Positions 1 to 9,051 of a stretch of 64,000 bases of DNA are shown piece after piece; position 1 is the first letter of the stretch; each line of letters begins with the position of its first letter. The notes beneath the pieces were generated by a model. The model was not told the DNA's origin. It worked only from the letters and a program-made list of their open reading frames with translations, and did no database searches. The translations under genes and the position numbers were made by a program. The DNA is from Bacillus sp. P14.5 (GTDB lineage Bacteria; Bacillota; Bacilli; Bacillales; Bacillaceae_B), in assembly GCF_003316765.1 (NCBI RefSeq), contig NZ_NIJF01000083.1:278079-342078 (forward strand), in the 5' to 3' direction.

Positions 1-20
1 ATGGGGCACTAACACCCCAT
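1..20. terminator. possible terminator stem downstream of ypmS
   Basis: The first 20 bases form an inverted repeat (ATGGGG ... CCCCAT). It lies just past the end of ypmS, but any following T-run is outside the window, so terminator function is only a guess. Confidence 0.3.
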
Positions 21-44
21 CATCATTCTTGCGCCTAGTATTAT

Positions 45-619
45 TCAATCAACTGGCACCAGCATATTAAAGACGATATTATCATTTTCCAAATCGAACT
101 TTTCTGCCCTTACTTTCAGATCACTCTTCATTTCCAGGTTTTGCAGTGATACATAAATCAATTCTTCGTTTGGCTGGATCTTGATCCATTCTGGGAATTC
201 ATAAGAATCCCTTATAATTTTTAATACATGCTCTACCGGCAGATTCAGCGCTCCTACAGAAATGGAGTCTTGCTTCAAAAGCAGATCCCCGTTTTCCAGG
301 GCTTTTGGCTCAAAAGTCATCTTAAAGTTTATTTCGCTGGTGAAGACTGGTACAGCACCATTAAGTACCACCTGGTCATCCAACACAACTGAGTAATCCA
401 CGGGAGCTGTGAACTCGTCCTCAATATAATGGTCGATTATTTGATTTAAATCCTTCTTGGTCGCTCTTATTTGAAAAGCGACGTTCTCTCTCTCATTTAA
501 GCTTTCTTCAGGCAGCTCATCATCTTCAATCGGGACCATCAACAAAACGGCAACGAACAGAATCACCAAGATGTTGAAACCCAGAAGAGTAAAAAAGCTT
601 GCCTTCCATTTTTTTTCAT
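45..619 (-). CDS. ypmS: YpmS family membrane-anchored protein (N-terminal frameshift)
   Basis: YpmS/DUF2140 family protein with one N-terminal membrane segment and an extracytoplasmic domain; biochemical function unknown, thought envelope-related because it pairs with the lipase YpmR. The readable frame only opens at position 569 (GTG) and would lose half the membrane helix. An ATG at 619 with a good SD (GAGGGG) sits two bases after the ypmR stop. Reading from it gives M-K-K-K-W-K-A-S-F-F-T-L-L-G-F-N and a full hydrophobic helix, but only if the A8 run at 609-616 (T8 on +) had one more A. Reconstructed length is about 191 aa, normal for the family. Probable sequencing error; translationally coupled to ypmR. 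Confidence 0.8.
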
Positions 620-620
620 T

Positions 621-1448
621 CTAAAGCCCCTCTTCCCCAACACTGAATTCACTTTGAGTCAGCTCTGATAACGTTTCCCGTTCCGTTAATTCCTCAAACA
701 TTCTATCCGCCATTAATTCGTAACCTTCATCATTTGGATGGAAATAGTCACCCTCGAACAGGAGACTGTCCTGGCCTTCGATAAAAATATCGTTTACTGT
801 AATAAACGCCGTCCTCTCATATTCAGCTAGTACTTCTTCACTGAATAGATTCCAGTTTAAGATAACTTCATCAACCTCTTTGATCTCAGAGAACCAGGTA
901 TTGAAAGGATTATAGATTCCCACCAGCACAATGCCGGCATCCGGGTTATACTGTCTGATGAGTGTCAGTATCTCACGCAGGCGATCACCATAGTTAACCA
1001 TTTCTTCGTTAAAGACGGCCAGATTTAAATTATATAGGTTCTCTTTAAATACCTTCATGACATCATTGCCGCCGATCGTAATGAAAACCAGGTCAGAATC
1101 TGAGACGGCCTTGCCTACATCTTCTTCATTCAACCTTTTCAATAACTGATCGGTACGTCTTCCCCTTACCCCATAGTTTATGAACTCGGCATCTCTTATC
1201 GAGTCAAGGTTTTCAAGATGCATCTGCAAATATGGAACGTATCCACCGCTTTTTGTGCTGTCCCCCACTCCCTGAGTTAAGGAATCACCGATTGAAACAA
1301 TTTTAATATCTTTCGGTATAAAGTCAGCAGGCGGCTGTTCTTTTTGCAGCAAGGTATGAGTAACTTGCGGATGAGATACGATATCCTCGCCAGAACAACC
1401 TGAAACAAATATGAAAAGGAATAAGAGAGAGAAGAGAATTTTTTTCAT
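621..1448 (-). CDS. ypmR: YpmR, SGNH/GDSL-type lipase/esterase lipoprotein
   Basis: A 275-aa SGNH hydrolase, expected to be a surface-tethered esterase or lipase. The N-terminus is a lipoprotein signal with lipobox VSGC (Cys18). Block I is GDSLTQG (catalytic Ser about residue 56), block III is GGNDV (about 126-132), and block V is D-x-x-H in GDYFHPND (about 236-240), so the triad is complete. The SD GAGGAGAT precedes the ATG. First gene of the ypmR-ypmS operon; an extended -10 (TGATATAAT) lies about 180 bp upstream. Substrate unknown. Confidence 0.88.
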   Translation of the reverse strand: MKKILFSLLFLFIFVSGCSGEDIVSHPQVTHTLLQKEQPPADFIPKDIKIVSIGDSLTQGVGDSTKSGGYVPYLQMHLENLDSIRDAEFINYGVRGRRTDQLLKRLNEEDVGKAVSDSDLVFITIGGNDVMKVFKENLYNLNLAVFNEEMVNYGDRLREILTLIRQYNPDAGIVLVGIYNPFNTWFSEIKEVDEVILNWNLFSEEVLAEYERTAFITVNDIFIEGQDSLLFEGDYFHPNDEGYELMADRMFEELTERETLSELTQSEFSVGEEGL

Positions 1449-1785
1449 AAGAACGATCTCCTCTCTTTTTTATTGGCTGTTTTCTAAAGTTGCTGCTCTA
1501 AAATCCCCACTGAATAGCTAGACTTTACTCACCCAAAATAGAGAGCGCCTCTTTTCTAATGCATGGTGTGAGTCTTCGAGATAATTAATAAAATGCAGCA
1601 AAGATTTGGTAAAAAGCCTTTTTGTTTTCATTATATCATGAGAGTTTATGAAGTCCGACTTTTTTTGCTCTGCTGGTTTTACCTGATGCCGGCAATGCTG
1701 ATTATCAATCCTTTTTTCACAGATGTCTCTCACCATAAAATACATTTAAAGCGGGGCAGCGGGTTAATGCATCTTTCAATAATTT
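1449..1785. other. intergenic region with a likely ypmR promoter, no gene
   Basis: This 337-bp stretch separates ypmR and the nucleoside hydrolase. On the minus strand an extended -10, TG-A-TATAAT (about 1630-1638), lies upstream of ypmR, with no good -35. Short ORFs on both strands have no SD and no protein-like composition. I see nothing else. Confidence 0.5.
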
Positions 1786-2754
1786 TTAACGAGCTGGAGG
1801 ATTTTTAAACGTTTGAAATACTTTTTTGATAAAGCTGGGATAGTTAAAATTGACTGCTACGTAATGCGTTTTCCAATCCGCTTTTTCGGTACTGTCCCTA
1901 AAGTCGCCTGAACTTTGGCCGAGTGCAGTGCCCAGGTTAACTTCAATTTCAACGGGGATCTTCACAAATTTCATCTCTGAGCCAGGCTGGATTGCCCATA
2001 TTGCAAGAAGGTCATGCAGCGGGCTCCCCGCGAGGCCCGGATACGTTTTCTTATAAAACTTTTGATAATAGTCAACCAAAGGTTTTATGATTTTCCCTAC
2101 TTTATCATCGGTCTGTTCAAAGTAATTATCAAGTTCGTTTATCATCTGCGGTGTGAAAATCGCATACTTGGTGACATCTAAAGGGATGATGTAGACTGGC
2201 TTCGGGGACAATTGCAAAACGATATTGGCTGCATAAGGATCTCCGTAAATATTCGCTTCAGCCAAAGGGGTAATATTCCCCGGCACTCCAAATGCTCCGC
2301 CCATGAGATAAATATCGTTCACTAATTTCATAGTTTCCGGATACAGTATAAACGCCGTCGCTAAAGAAGTCAGCCTGCCTGCGCTGAATATAGTTATATC
2401 ATCCTGATATTTAGTGATGATATTTTTGACTTCAAAAAAATTCTCCAGCATTGATTCGTCAGCATGGTAATTCTCCGGGATGATCGGTCCCAGACCGGCT
2501 ATGCCGTGAATCTCGGGAAAATATTGCGGCAGCTCTCCTGTCAACGGAGATACAGCACCTCCAATTACCGGCCTTTCCGCACCTGTGAGCGCTTGCAGAT
2601 ATTGCACATTCTTTAAAGCGGTCTCCTTTGATACATTACCGTAATCAGCAACAATTCCCACTACCTCGATATCTTCACTATAAAATGCATAGAGAAGGGC
2701 TATTACATCATCTACCCCGAAATCAGAAAACAGCAGAATTTTCTTCTTTGCCAC
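1786..2754 (-). CDS. nucleoside hydrolase (IunH family)
   Basis: Inosine-uridine-preferring nucleoside hydrolase family, 322 aa; cleaves the N-glycosidic bond of ribonucleosides in the cytosol for base salvage. The N-terminal Ca/ribose-binding signature is DFGVDDVIAL (residues about 11-20), retaining the key Asp and Asp-Asp, although the first Asp of the usual DxDPGxDD is replaced by Phe. The C-terminal catalytic Asp region is S-P-L-H-D-L-L. It starts at GTG 2754 with AAGGAG nine bases upstream. Stands alone between ypmR and a lipoprotein gene. Substrate preference cannot be read from the sequence. Confidence 0.88.
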   Translation of the reverse strand: MAKKKILLFSDFGVDDVIALLYAFYSEDIEVVGIVADYGNVSKETALKNVQYLQALTGAERPVIGGAVSPLTGELPQYFPEIHGIAGLGPIIPENYHADESMLENFFEVKNIITKYQDDITIFSAGRLTSLATAFILYPETMKLVNDIYLMGGAFGVPGNITPLAEANIYGDPYAANIVLQLSPKPVYIIPLDVTKYAIFTPQMINELDNYFEQTDDKVGKIIKPLVDYYQKFYKKTYPGLAGSPLHDLLAIWAIQPGSEMKFVKIPVEIEVNLGTALGQSSGDFRDSTEKADWKTHYVAVNFNYPSFIKKVFQTFKNPPAR

Positions 2755-2933
2755 TCATCACCACTCCTTACATTAAGATCTTCTCGTAAACCTTGCTGCT
2801 ATTTTTGTGTTAGATACCACCGTAACTCACCGAAGTTTCGTGACAGACTTTTAACAATTGATCATTTATAAACCACAGAATTACCGAACCTGTTATGATG
2901 AAAATATTCAATAAAGGAAGTGATATTCAGTTT

Positions 2934-3440
2934 ATGAGAAAAGGGATAGCTTTATATATTGTTAGTCTGGCAGTACTGATGTTATTCATCGCAGGCTGCA
3001 GTTCCAATGAAAAAAACCGTTCAACTTCTTCAGATGAGCATGTGCATCATCATGAGGAACTCGCTAACGGGGATATAAGAGAAGAGACAGCAGGACCTGA
3101 GCAGCTGCCGTCCTTTTTAGATGAAAAGGATGACAACATTAGGCTGGTCTATGCCTCTGCCGCCCAAAATCCTGACTTATTGGAATACATTCCATGCTAT
3201 TGCGGATGCGGGGAATCTGCTGGGCACATGAACAATCTGAATTGCTTCGTCCATGAAATAGAGGGAAATAAGGTCATCTGGGATGATCATGGCACAAGGT
3301 GTCTTGCTTGTCTGGAAATCGCTGCCGAGTCCATTGTAATGTACGAAAAAGGAGAATCTATTAAAGATATCCGTCATTACATTGATGAAAAATATGAAGA
3401 AGGATATGCAAAACCGACGCCGACGCCAATGCCTTCTTAA
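2934..3440 (+). CDS. PCYCGC-motif lipoprotein
   Basis: A 168-aa exported lipoprotein: the signal peptide ends in lipobox IAGC, followed by a Ser/Asn/His-rich linker. The conserved part begins with P-C-Y-C-G-C-G and carries further cysteines (NCFVHE, RCLACLE), typical of PCYCGC-motif proteins, presumably metal-binding or redox-active at the membrane surface. The tail is PTPTPMPS. I prefer ATG 2934 because it begins the signal peptide and has AAAGGAAGTGA upstream, although the spacing is long; ATG 2895 has no SD. Function not established. Confidence 0.8.
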   Translation: MRKGIALYIVSLAVLMLFIAGCSSNEKNRSTSSDEHVHHHEELANGDIREETAGPEQLPSFLDEKDDNIRLVYASAAQNPDLLEYIPCYCGCGESAGHMNNLNCFVHEIEGNKVIWDDHGTRCLACLEIAAESIVMYEKGESIKDIRHYIDEKYEEGYAKPTPTPMPS

Positions 3441-3484
3441 GGGCAGGCTCTTTTCGTAACACTCTTTTCGCAATGGTTGTGGCT

Positions 3485-3720
3485 ATTGAGAAGTAATGGA
3501 TTTCCGCTCCAGTCGCACGACTCCGCGGGGCGTGGGGTGAATTAAAAATCGGAAGCGGCCGTTCAGCGACATACAGATTTCAGGGCTCTCGATGAGATAA
3601 AGGAAACACAACGATCGGAGTGAGTTGATGTTGACTTATCGCAAGGAGAGAGAACGAAACCTGCTAGTCGCTAAGTCCGTTCCAGTGGGTACGGACCCTC
3701 GGCCGCTGGAGCTAGATTGG
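3485..3720. repeat. mosaic of two GC-rich REP-like modules
   Basis: 3485-3595 carries the 'GGATTTCCGCTCCAG ... GACTCCGCGGGGCG' module that recurs at 11168, 57304 and 63600. 3600-3720 carries, reversed, the 'AGTTGATGTTGACTTATCGCAAGGAG ... CCGCTGGAGCTAGA' type sequence seen at 30967-31440 (cited here only in part). No ORF with an SD. Together they fill the gap between the lipoprotein gene and the degV terminator. Confidence 0.65.
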
Positions 3721-3763
3721 CCTCTACTGCTGCACAAACCAGTCCGTTTCCTATCTTCTAAAC

Positions 3764-3799
3764 AAAAGGAAGGTTCCCGTCAACGGAACCTTCCTTTTA
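3764..3799 (-). terminator. terminator of degV
   Basis: Perfect stem AAGGAAGGTTCC / GGAACCTTCCTT; on the minus strand it is followed by TTTTGTTT. Probably bidirectional. Confidence 0.85.
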
Positions 3800-3800
3800 T

Positions 3801-4643
3801 TCAATCTGTATAATACATAAACCCAATCGCGCCCGGTCCTGTATGTGTACTGATAATCGGCGTCGTATCCTCAATTTCGATAGCTTCATAGCCGGTCAAT
3901 TCAGTAATCCGGTCTTTTAGCTTGTGTGCGAGGTCAAGCCCATCTGCATGGACAAGGCCAACTCCGCGGATTGTCTTTCCTTTTACGTCTTCCATAAACT
4001 GAGATGCTAAGTATTTGACCACCTGTGAATGGCTTCGCACTTTTGCTACGGGAGTATATTCCCCTCCAGCTAATGAAGCAATCGGTTTAATATTCAACAG
4101 AGATCCAATCAAGGCCTTCCCCTTACCTATCCTTCCTCCCTTGACAAGATTCTCCAATGTGTCAACAACCACAAATAGATTGGTTTCATTTCTGACTTGA
4201 TTCAGCCTTTCCAGGATATCTTCAAGGCTTTGTCCGTCCATTGCCATCTTTGCAGCCTCTATCACCTGAAAGGCAAGTGCTTTTGAGATAAAGCGCGAGT
4301 CAATCACCTTTACATTCGCAGAGCTCATTTCAGCCGCACTTTCAGCGGATCTTACGGTACCGCTCATATTTCCCGTCATATGTATAGATAGCACAATGCT
4401 TCCATCGCTGCCCAATTCGTCATACAATTTGACAAATTCTCCTGCAGGAGGCTGAGAGCTTTTAGGAAGTTCATTGGACTCCTTCATCTTCTCCATGAAT
4501 TCTTTTGGAGTGATGTCGACCCTATCCAGATAATTCTCGCCTTTTATTGAAATAGACAGAGGTACTACGTGAATACCGTATGTTTCAATATCTTCTTTTG
4601 AGAGATCGACAGTTGAGTCCGTTACAATTTTGATATCTTTCAT
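3801..4643 (-). CDS. DegV family fatty-acid-binding protein
   Basis: A 280-aa DegV protein. The family binds long-chain fatty acids and includes FakB subunits of fatty-acid kinase. Signature features: IVTDSTVDLS at the N-terminus, the SSQPPAGEF loop, HMTGNMSGT, and the C-terminal IISTHTGPGAIG. Start chosen at ATG 4643 (AAGGA upstream, spacing 9) rather than GTG 4649. No fakA lies beside it. A second, diverged DegV paralogue is at 17842-18675, consistent with FakB-type proteins of different acyl specificity; this role is inferred. Confidence 0.88.
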   Translation of the reverse strand: MKDIKIVTDSTVDLSKEDIETYGIHVVPLSISIKGENYLDRVDITPKEFMEKMKESNELPKSSQPPAGEFVKLYDELGSDGSIVLSIHMTGNMSGTVRSAESAAEMSSANVKVIDSRFISKALAFQVIEAAKMAMDGQSLEDILERLNQVRNETNLFVVVDTLENLVKGGRIGKGKALIGSLLNIKPIASLAGGEYTPVAKVRSHSQVVKYLASQFMEDVKGKTIRGVGLVHADGLDLAHKLKDRITELTGYEAIEIEDTTPIISTHTGPGAIGFMYYTD

Positions 4644-4747
4644 TTCCACACATCCTTGTCTCGTGTATGCTTGTATTATACCTTGATATGGAACCGTTTT
4701 AAAATGTTTTACTGTCTGTCGGCGCTTCTTTTTTAAAACGGCATGTT

Positions 4748-4936
4748 CAAAGGCTCATTTCGTTAACTTAACTGTTATTAATTGCATAGAATAACGCCAT
4801 CATTTACCCGCAGTATCCTGGTAAACAAGGAAGGAAAGAGCTGCTTCCCCTGATTATAGAGAACAACCTTAGTATTCCAAATAATATCGGGACATGAGGT
4901 TTTTCAATTACATCAATATATGCGAATACTGCATCA
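4748..4936. repeat. degraded copy of the 190-bp MITE-like element (copy 1)
   Basis: Begins with AAGGCTCATTTCGTTAAC, contains AAGAGCTGCTTCCCC and CTTAGTAT, and ends ATGCGAATACTGC. Clearly the same element as 25508-25699 but strongly diverged. Fills the gap between degV and ypmP. Confidence 0.6.
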
Positions 4937-4969
4937 AAAAAGAAGCACCTCCCAAAAGGAGTGCTTCCG
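4936..4969 (-). terminator. terminator of ypmP
   Basis: On the minus strand, GGAAGCACTCC TTTT GGGAGGTGCTTC is followed by TTTTTTG. Confidence 0.85.
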
Positions 4970-4978
4970 AATCAAGAG

Positions 4979-5227
4979 CTATGCATTATTTTTTAATTCT
5001 ACGGCATGATAGATACTTTGGTATTCCGGCCATTTCAAATGTCTCTTTAAATAATCTCGGAAACTGAAAACTTTCTTTCCGGGAGCCTGATTAATTTCTG
5101 TCAGAAACATCTGAAGCCGCATATTGACTTTAAAATAGAGCGGGTTATCATTGGCCAACACTGGAATGTCTAAAATCTTTACCTTCTGTCCATAACCATT
5201 TTTGAACTCAAGGCTTTTCAGTAACAA
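4979..5227 (-). CDS. ypmP: YpmP, DUF2535 family protein
   Basis: An 82-aa protein recognised as YpmP/DUF2535: KSLEFKN...KVKILDIPVL near the start, FRDYLKRHLKWPEY and the ELKN tail at the end. Function unknown. The frame also opens at GTG 5248, but GAGG lies nine bases before a TTG at 5227, giving M-L-L-K-S-L-E-F, which fits the family start better. It sits downstream of the SRAP gene on the same strand and has its own strong terminator. Confidence 0.75.
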   Translation of the reverse strand: MLLKSLEFKNGYGQKVKILDIPVLANDNPLYFKVNMRLQMFLTEINQAPGKKVFSFRDYLKRHLKWPEYQSIYHAVELKNNA

Positions 5228-5317
5228 AATATCAATCCTCTTTTTCACCCGTTTGAATATATTATACCTTATAATCCACTACGACAGAAATGTTGTTGAT
5301 GGATTTTCAACTTTTTA

Positions 5318-5995
5318 TTACGACAAATTCCCCAATGGATTTACACAAGACTCAAAATCGTTCCTGGTAGAATTAACTTCCTGTGATACTTTATACTTTG
5401 TCATGGACTCTGCTGGAAAAGGGGCCAGCAGATCCTTTACTTCGCTAAAGCTGTATTCACCCGTCGAAATCCATTTGTTAATACTTTCCTCTCCTTTAAG
5501 GATGACAGGCATCCTGTCATGCACCGGCTTTACAAGATCATTGGCAGAAGTTGTAATGATCGTCGAAGAAACAGTTGTTGAATTATCTTCTTCCTGCTTG
5601 TCCCACAACCCGGCAAAAGCAAAAGGTTCATTATCCTTCATCATAAAGCGATAGGGCTGCTTTTTCCCGTCCACTCTCTCCCACTCAAAGAAACTATCCG
5701 CCAAAATGGCCGTTCTCTTTCTGTTCAGCAAGTGCTTGAAGCTCGACTTTTCTTCCAACGATTCACTTCTGGCGTTAATAAGCGGCTTCCAACTCTTCTT
5801 ATCTTTTACCCATGATGGGATAAGTCCCCATTGAATTGGCCCTCCCCTTCGCTTTCCTTTACCCATAATCAAGGACAACACTATTTGAGATGGGGCAACA
5901 TTGAATCTCGGTCCCCATTCATCAACCAGTTCGTCAATGAGAAACTTCTCAATCAGTTCTTCATAAGATATTGTCAGTGTAAATCGTCCACACAT
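5318..5995 (-). CDS. SOS-response-associated peptidase (SRAP/HMCES/YedK family)
   Basis: A 225-aa SRAP protein, which forms a thiazolidine crosslink with abasic sites in single-stranded DNA through its N-terminal cysteine. Met is followed directly by the catalytic Cys2 (M-C-G-R-F-T), then come the N-A-R-S-E-S motif, the glutamate-containing FFEWERVDGKKQPY segment, and the His of P-V-H-D-R-M-P-V. All catalytic residues (Cys2, Asn, Glu, His) are present. SD GGGAGG at correct spacing. Divergent from the small gene at 6094. Confidence 0.92.
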   Translation of the reverse strand: MCGRFTLTISYEELIEKFLIDELVDEWGPRFNVAPSQIVLSLIMGKGKRRGGPIQWGLIPSWVKDKKSWKPLINARSESLEEKSSFKHLLNRKRTAILADSFFEWERVDGKKQPYRFMMKDNEPFAFAGLWDKQEEDNSTTVSSTIITTSANDLVKPVHDRMPVILKGEESINKWISTGEYSFSEVKDLLAPFPAESMTKYKVSQEVNSTRNDFESCVNPLGNLS

Positions 5996-6093
5996 GCCTG
6001 CCGCCTCCCTCTCGTATGTAATTACAATTATGACACATATTATATAAGACTTTTTAGAGCAAACCCACTAAAAGCATTGGAGGTTGGTTATAT

Positions 6094-6318
6094 ATGGATT
6101 ATAAACTTAGTTCCGTCGATAGTGAAATCCCTGTTGTCCTCACAATAGATCCGGATAACGGCATCTATACCATACGTAAAAGCGATACAAGCGGGGAGGT
6201 ATTTAACGACCCTGAAGATCTATTGAACTGGTATGAAAAAAACTTAGAGCCCGCCCACTTTTCTTCCTCGAGTGAATACAAGAAAGCCCTTCAATGGATT
6301 AAAGATAATATTCATTAA
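6094..6318 (+). CDS. small acidic protein of unknown function
   Basis: A 74-aa acidic, soluble protein with no membrane segment or cysteine motif. It opens with a textbook SD (TTGGAGG, spacing about 9) and shows protein-like composition (DPDNGIYTIRKSDTSGEVF, DLLNWYEKN). I do not recognise the family. It faces yplQ on the same strand 105 bp away and lies divergent to the SRAP gene. Confidence 0.7.
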   Translation: MDYKLSSVDSEIPVVLTIDPDNGIYTIRKSDTSGEVFNDPEDLLNWYEKNLEPAHFSSSSEYKKALQWIKDNIH

Positions 6319-6422
6319 GTTTTCTGGTGTGCTTTACTCTTGGGTTTTAATATCTTTCATTTGCCATACCGCCTCCGCCATATTATGATAAAATCAGGAT
6401 AGAAAAAGGAGGTACAAATCGG

Positions 6423-7055
6423 TTGGCCTTTGATTATACAGACTGGAAAGAAGAATTAGCGAACGCTATCACTCATGGAATCGGCTTTCTCCTCAGCATC
6501 CCTGCTCTTGTGCTGCTGATAATGGCTGCGGTTGAAAAAGGGACCGCATGGCATATCGTAAGTTATACAATATTCGGGGTAACCATGCTGCTTCTTTATT
6601 TATTCTCAACATTGCTACACAGCTTTAAGCCATCCCCAACCAAAAAACTGTTCGCCATACTGGATCATTCAGCTATTTATCTGCTGATCGCCGGAACGTA
6701 CACACCATTTATGCTAGTAAGTTTCCGAACCCCTTTAGGCTGGACCATATTTGGAATCATTTGGGGCCTGGCTATAGCAGGAGTTGTCTTTAAATGTTAT
6801 TTTGTCGACCGTTATCAAATCATTTCAACCCTGGTTTATCTTCTTATGGGGTGGATGATTATCATTGCCGTCAAGCCATTATATGAAATCTTAAGTCCGA
6901 CTGGATTTCTTCTCTTGTTGACTGGCGGAGTTTTCTATTCAATTGGTGCAGTTTTTTATGTATGGAACAAACTTCCATTCAACCATGCGATTTGGCACTT
7001 ATTTGTTTTGGCTGGGAGCACTTTCATGTTTCTATGTGTACTGCTATACGTTTAA
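6423..7055 (+). CDS. yplQ: YplQ, hemolysin III / PAQR-type membrane protein
   Basis: A 210-aa seven-helix protein of the HlyIII/PAQR family. The N-terminal DWKEELANAITHGIG carries the conserved E..N..TH motif; SxxxH is in STLLHSF; DHSAIYLLIAGTYTPF carries the metal-site Asp-His; the C-terminal HAIWHLFVLAGS carries H-xxx-H. These are the predicted metal ligands of a membrane hydrolase fold. Start is TTG at 6423 with AAGGAGG ten bases upstream. Cytolytic activity is historical; the physiological role is unclear. Confidence 0.9.
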   Translation: MAFDYTDWKEELANAITHGIGFLLSIPALVLLIMAAVEKGTAWHIVSYTIFGVTMLLLYLFSTLLHSFKPSPTKKLFAILDHSAIYLLIAGTYTPFMLVSFRTPLGWTIFGIIWGLAIAGVVFKCYFVDRYQIISTLVYLLMGWMIIIAVKPLYEILSPTGFLLLLTGGVFYSIGAVFYVWNKLPFNHAIWHLFVLAGSTFMFLCVLLYV

Positions 7056-7074
7056 GGATCAGCATTATATACAA

Positions 7075-7111
7075 GAAAAGACCCTGCAGGCATCCAGCAG
7101 GGTCTTTTCTT
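7075..7111. terminator. bidirectional terminator between yplQ and the DUF3243 gene
   Basis: AGAAAAGACCCTGC ... GCAGGGTCTTTTCT, T-rich on both sides, between two convergent genes. Confidence 0.9.
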
Positions 7112-7127
7112 CATTCATTTAACTGTA

Positions 7128-7454
7128 TCAGGATACGAGTTTTACAAGCATATGGGAAAGCATATGCTGCTCTTCTTTATTACCAGCTTTCCATAGTTCA
7201 TAAAGAAGTTTTTCTTCACGGTTTTTCGGCTCTTCGTGCTTAGCCAGATAATCTCCGACTTTCTGAGCCGCTTTAGCTTTCTGTTCTTCATTTAAACCTA
7301 ATTTGTCAGCTTTATCTACTTTATCACCCAAATAGGATTTAAAGCTTTCGAAGTTGGAAAGAATGTCTTCTTTTTTATCCTCTGACATGTCGGAAAGTTT
7401 GCCTTCTACTTGGTTGCCTACTTTACTGTCATTAGTATTTGTATTGTGTTCCAT
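7128..7454 (-). CDS. DUF3243 (YmfJ-like) protein
   Basis: A 108-aa protein with a 30-residue polar N-terminal extension and a DUF3243 domain (about 33-108): FKSYLGDKVDKADKLG, QKVGDYLAKHEEPKNREEKL, and the helix ending MLVKLV. YmfJ of B. subtilis lacks the long extension. Soluble, helical, function unknown. AAGGAG lies ten bases before the ATG. Confidence 0.8.
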   Translation of the reverse strand: MEHNTNTNDSKVGNQVEGKLSDMSEDKKEDILSNFESFKSYLGDKVDKADKLGLNEEQKAKAAQKVGDYLAKHEEPKNREEKLLYELWKAGNKEEQHMLSHMLVKLVS

Positions 7455-7570
7455 TCTGTCTCATCTCCTTAATATTTATTGTTACAGTGTCTATATTCCC
7501 GGTTCGCATTAGACTAAACCATCCGGAGCACACTGAAATAATAATATTGATAAAGACAGAAAACCTCACT

Positions 7571-8296
7571 TTAAGAAGCTTTGTTTAACTTGCTGTTTTC
7601 TATGATTCCCTTTACGAAATCCGCCATCTCCCTTGGCGTCATGCCTTGATATTCACTGAGAGGAACAGCTGGCAGGACGTCTATCTTTACGGAAGCCGGC
7701 TTGAGCCCTCTTTTTTGATTTTCATAAATATCGGCTGTGCCAGTGATATGGATAGGCACAACCGGTACCCCGGCTTCCAGGGCAATTCTGAAAGCCCCAG
7801 TCTTAAAATCGGCGATTCCCCGGCCTTTACTCCTTGTCCCCTCAGGAAAAACCACCAGAGAGTGGCCGTCCTTCAATTTAGCGATACATTCTCTCAGGGA
7901 GAGCACAGACTGTCGTTTATTCTTTCTGTCCACAAAAACACAGTTCAAAACATCCATCCAGCCACTGATGATGGGAACTTTTTTAACCTCGATTTTTGAC
8001 ATGAATCCAAATGGTTTCCCTATATACCCTAATAGTACAGGTATATCAAAATCCCCCTCATGATTGGAAACGAACAGGACAGGTCCATCGGGAATATAAG
8101 CTTCCCCTGATACTGCCACGGAGGTGCCAGTACGTTTAATAATCCCTTTGGCCCACCGTTTGGCCATCGCGTGTCTCTTCCTGTCTTTTTCTTCAACAGG
8201 GAGTGGTCCGCCAATTTTTTTCATCCTAATAAGATTGGGCACGCTATAAATCAAATATAATGCCATAAACGATAGTACATATATGAAACGAATCAT
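7571..8296 (-). CDS. plsC: 1-acyl-sn-glycerol-3-phosphate acyltransferase
   Basis: PlsC makes phosphatidic acid by acylating lysophosphatidate at the membrane. 241 aa; one N-terminal membrane helix, the acyltransferase HX4D motif S-N-H-E-G-D-F-D (about residue 75), and the VFPEGTRSKG substrate-binding motif (about 150). SD AAAGGGG at ideal spacing. In B. subtilis the gene here (ypkP/plsC) also precedes dfrA-thy in map order, and that linkage is conserved. Confidence 0.93.
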   Translation of the reverse strand: MIRFIYVLSFMALYLIYSVPNLIRMKKIGGPLPVEEKDRKRHAMAKRWAKGIIKRTGTSVAVSGEAYIPDGPVLFVSNHEGDFDIPVLLGYIGKPFGFMSKIEVKKVPIISGWMDVLNCVFVDRKNKRQSVLSLRECIAKLKDGHSLVVFPEGTRSKGRGIADFKTGAFRIALEAGVPVVPIHITGTADIYENQKRGLKPASVKIDVLPAVPLSEYQGMTPREMADFVKGIIENSKLNKAS

Positions 8297-8445
8297 GATG
8301 AAACCCCTTTCTGATTTTCTCTTTGTAATTATATCTTTTTTCTGTGGGCCTGACTTCTTTTCTCAGGAAGTTTTGATAGAAGATAGTATAGGTATTTACT
8401 TTACTGCCATTTTTACATGACGTGTCACTAATTCAATCCTGATTT

Positions 8446-8487
8446 TGAAATTTTTTTCCGAAAGCAACTATATTTGAAAACAGCTAT
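8446..8487. repeat. fragment of the MITE-like element
   Basis: TTTTTTTCCGAAAGCAAC ... TTTGAAAACAGC matches one terminus of the 190-bp element; the other half is absent. Solo-end relic. Confidence 0.45.
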
Positions 8488-8519
8488 TTAGAAAAAACCA
8501 CTGAATATATTCCTTCATA

Positions 8520-8558
8520 GAAAAAGCTGACAGGATTTGAACTACCCGTCAGCTTTTA
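8520..8558 (-). terminator. terminator after dfrA
   Basis: AAAAGCTGACAGG ... CCCGTCAGCTTTT, T-rich on both sides; ends the thyA-dfrA unit. Confidence 0.85.
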
Positions 8559-8565
8559 TGTTTGA

Positions 8566-9051
8566 TTATTTCTTTTTGTATTCTTCAAAAACATAATGAT
8601 AGGGATTTTTTTCGTTTTGTACCCCCTGCTTAGTGGAGACCAGTTCATACTCGTCCCAATTTAGATCAGGGAAGTAAGTGTCTCCTTCGAAGGTTTCATG
8701 TATTCTTGTCACATACAGCTTGTCAGCATAGGGGATGAATTTTTCGAAAATCTCTGCTCCGCCTGTCACCATAACCTCTACTTCCATCTCTTTTGCATGA
8801 TGGAGGACTTCTTCTATTTCATGATATACGATGCAGCCTTCCGCTTCATAAGAAACATCTCTCGTAAGGATAATGTTTTCTCTTCCAGGCAGCGGCTTTC
8901 CAATGGATTCAAACGTTTTTCGTCCCATTACGATTGGATGGCCCATTGTGGTTTCTTTAAAGAACTTCAAGTCCTCAGGAAGTCTCCATGGCAGTTTATT
9001 TTCATGGCCGATGACACCATTTTGATCCATTGCCCAAACAAATGAAATCAT
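8566..9051 (-). CDS. dfrA: dihydrofolate reductase
   Basis: NADPH-dependent DHFR, 161 aa, regenerates tetrahydrofolate. Visible motifs: the N-terminal [30 protein letters not shown] is the Met20-loop/substrate region (quoted in part: [18 protein letters not shown] with the acidic Asp/Glu position), [16 protein letters not shown] is the NADPH-binding segment, and [11 protein letters not shown] is the C-terminal cofactor motif. The start codon overlaps the thyA stop by four bases, so translation is coupled: ThyA makes the dihydrofolate that DfrA recycles. Confidence 0.96.
   Translation of the reverse strand: MISFVWAMDQNGVIGHENKLPWRLPEDLKFFKETTMGHPIVMGRKTFESIGKPLPGRENIILTRDVSYEAEGCIVYHEIEEVLHHAKEMEVEVMVTGGAEIFEKFIPYADKLYVTRIHETFEGDTYFPDLNWDEYELVSTKQGVQNEKNPYHYVFEEYKKK

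Noticed and set aside
1518..1808. Overlapping short ORFs on both strands
   Set aside because: No SD and no recognisable domain; the + frame has a hydrophobic stretch but runs into the 3' end of the nucleoside hydrolase gene on the other strand.
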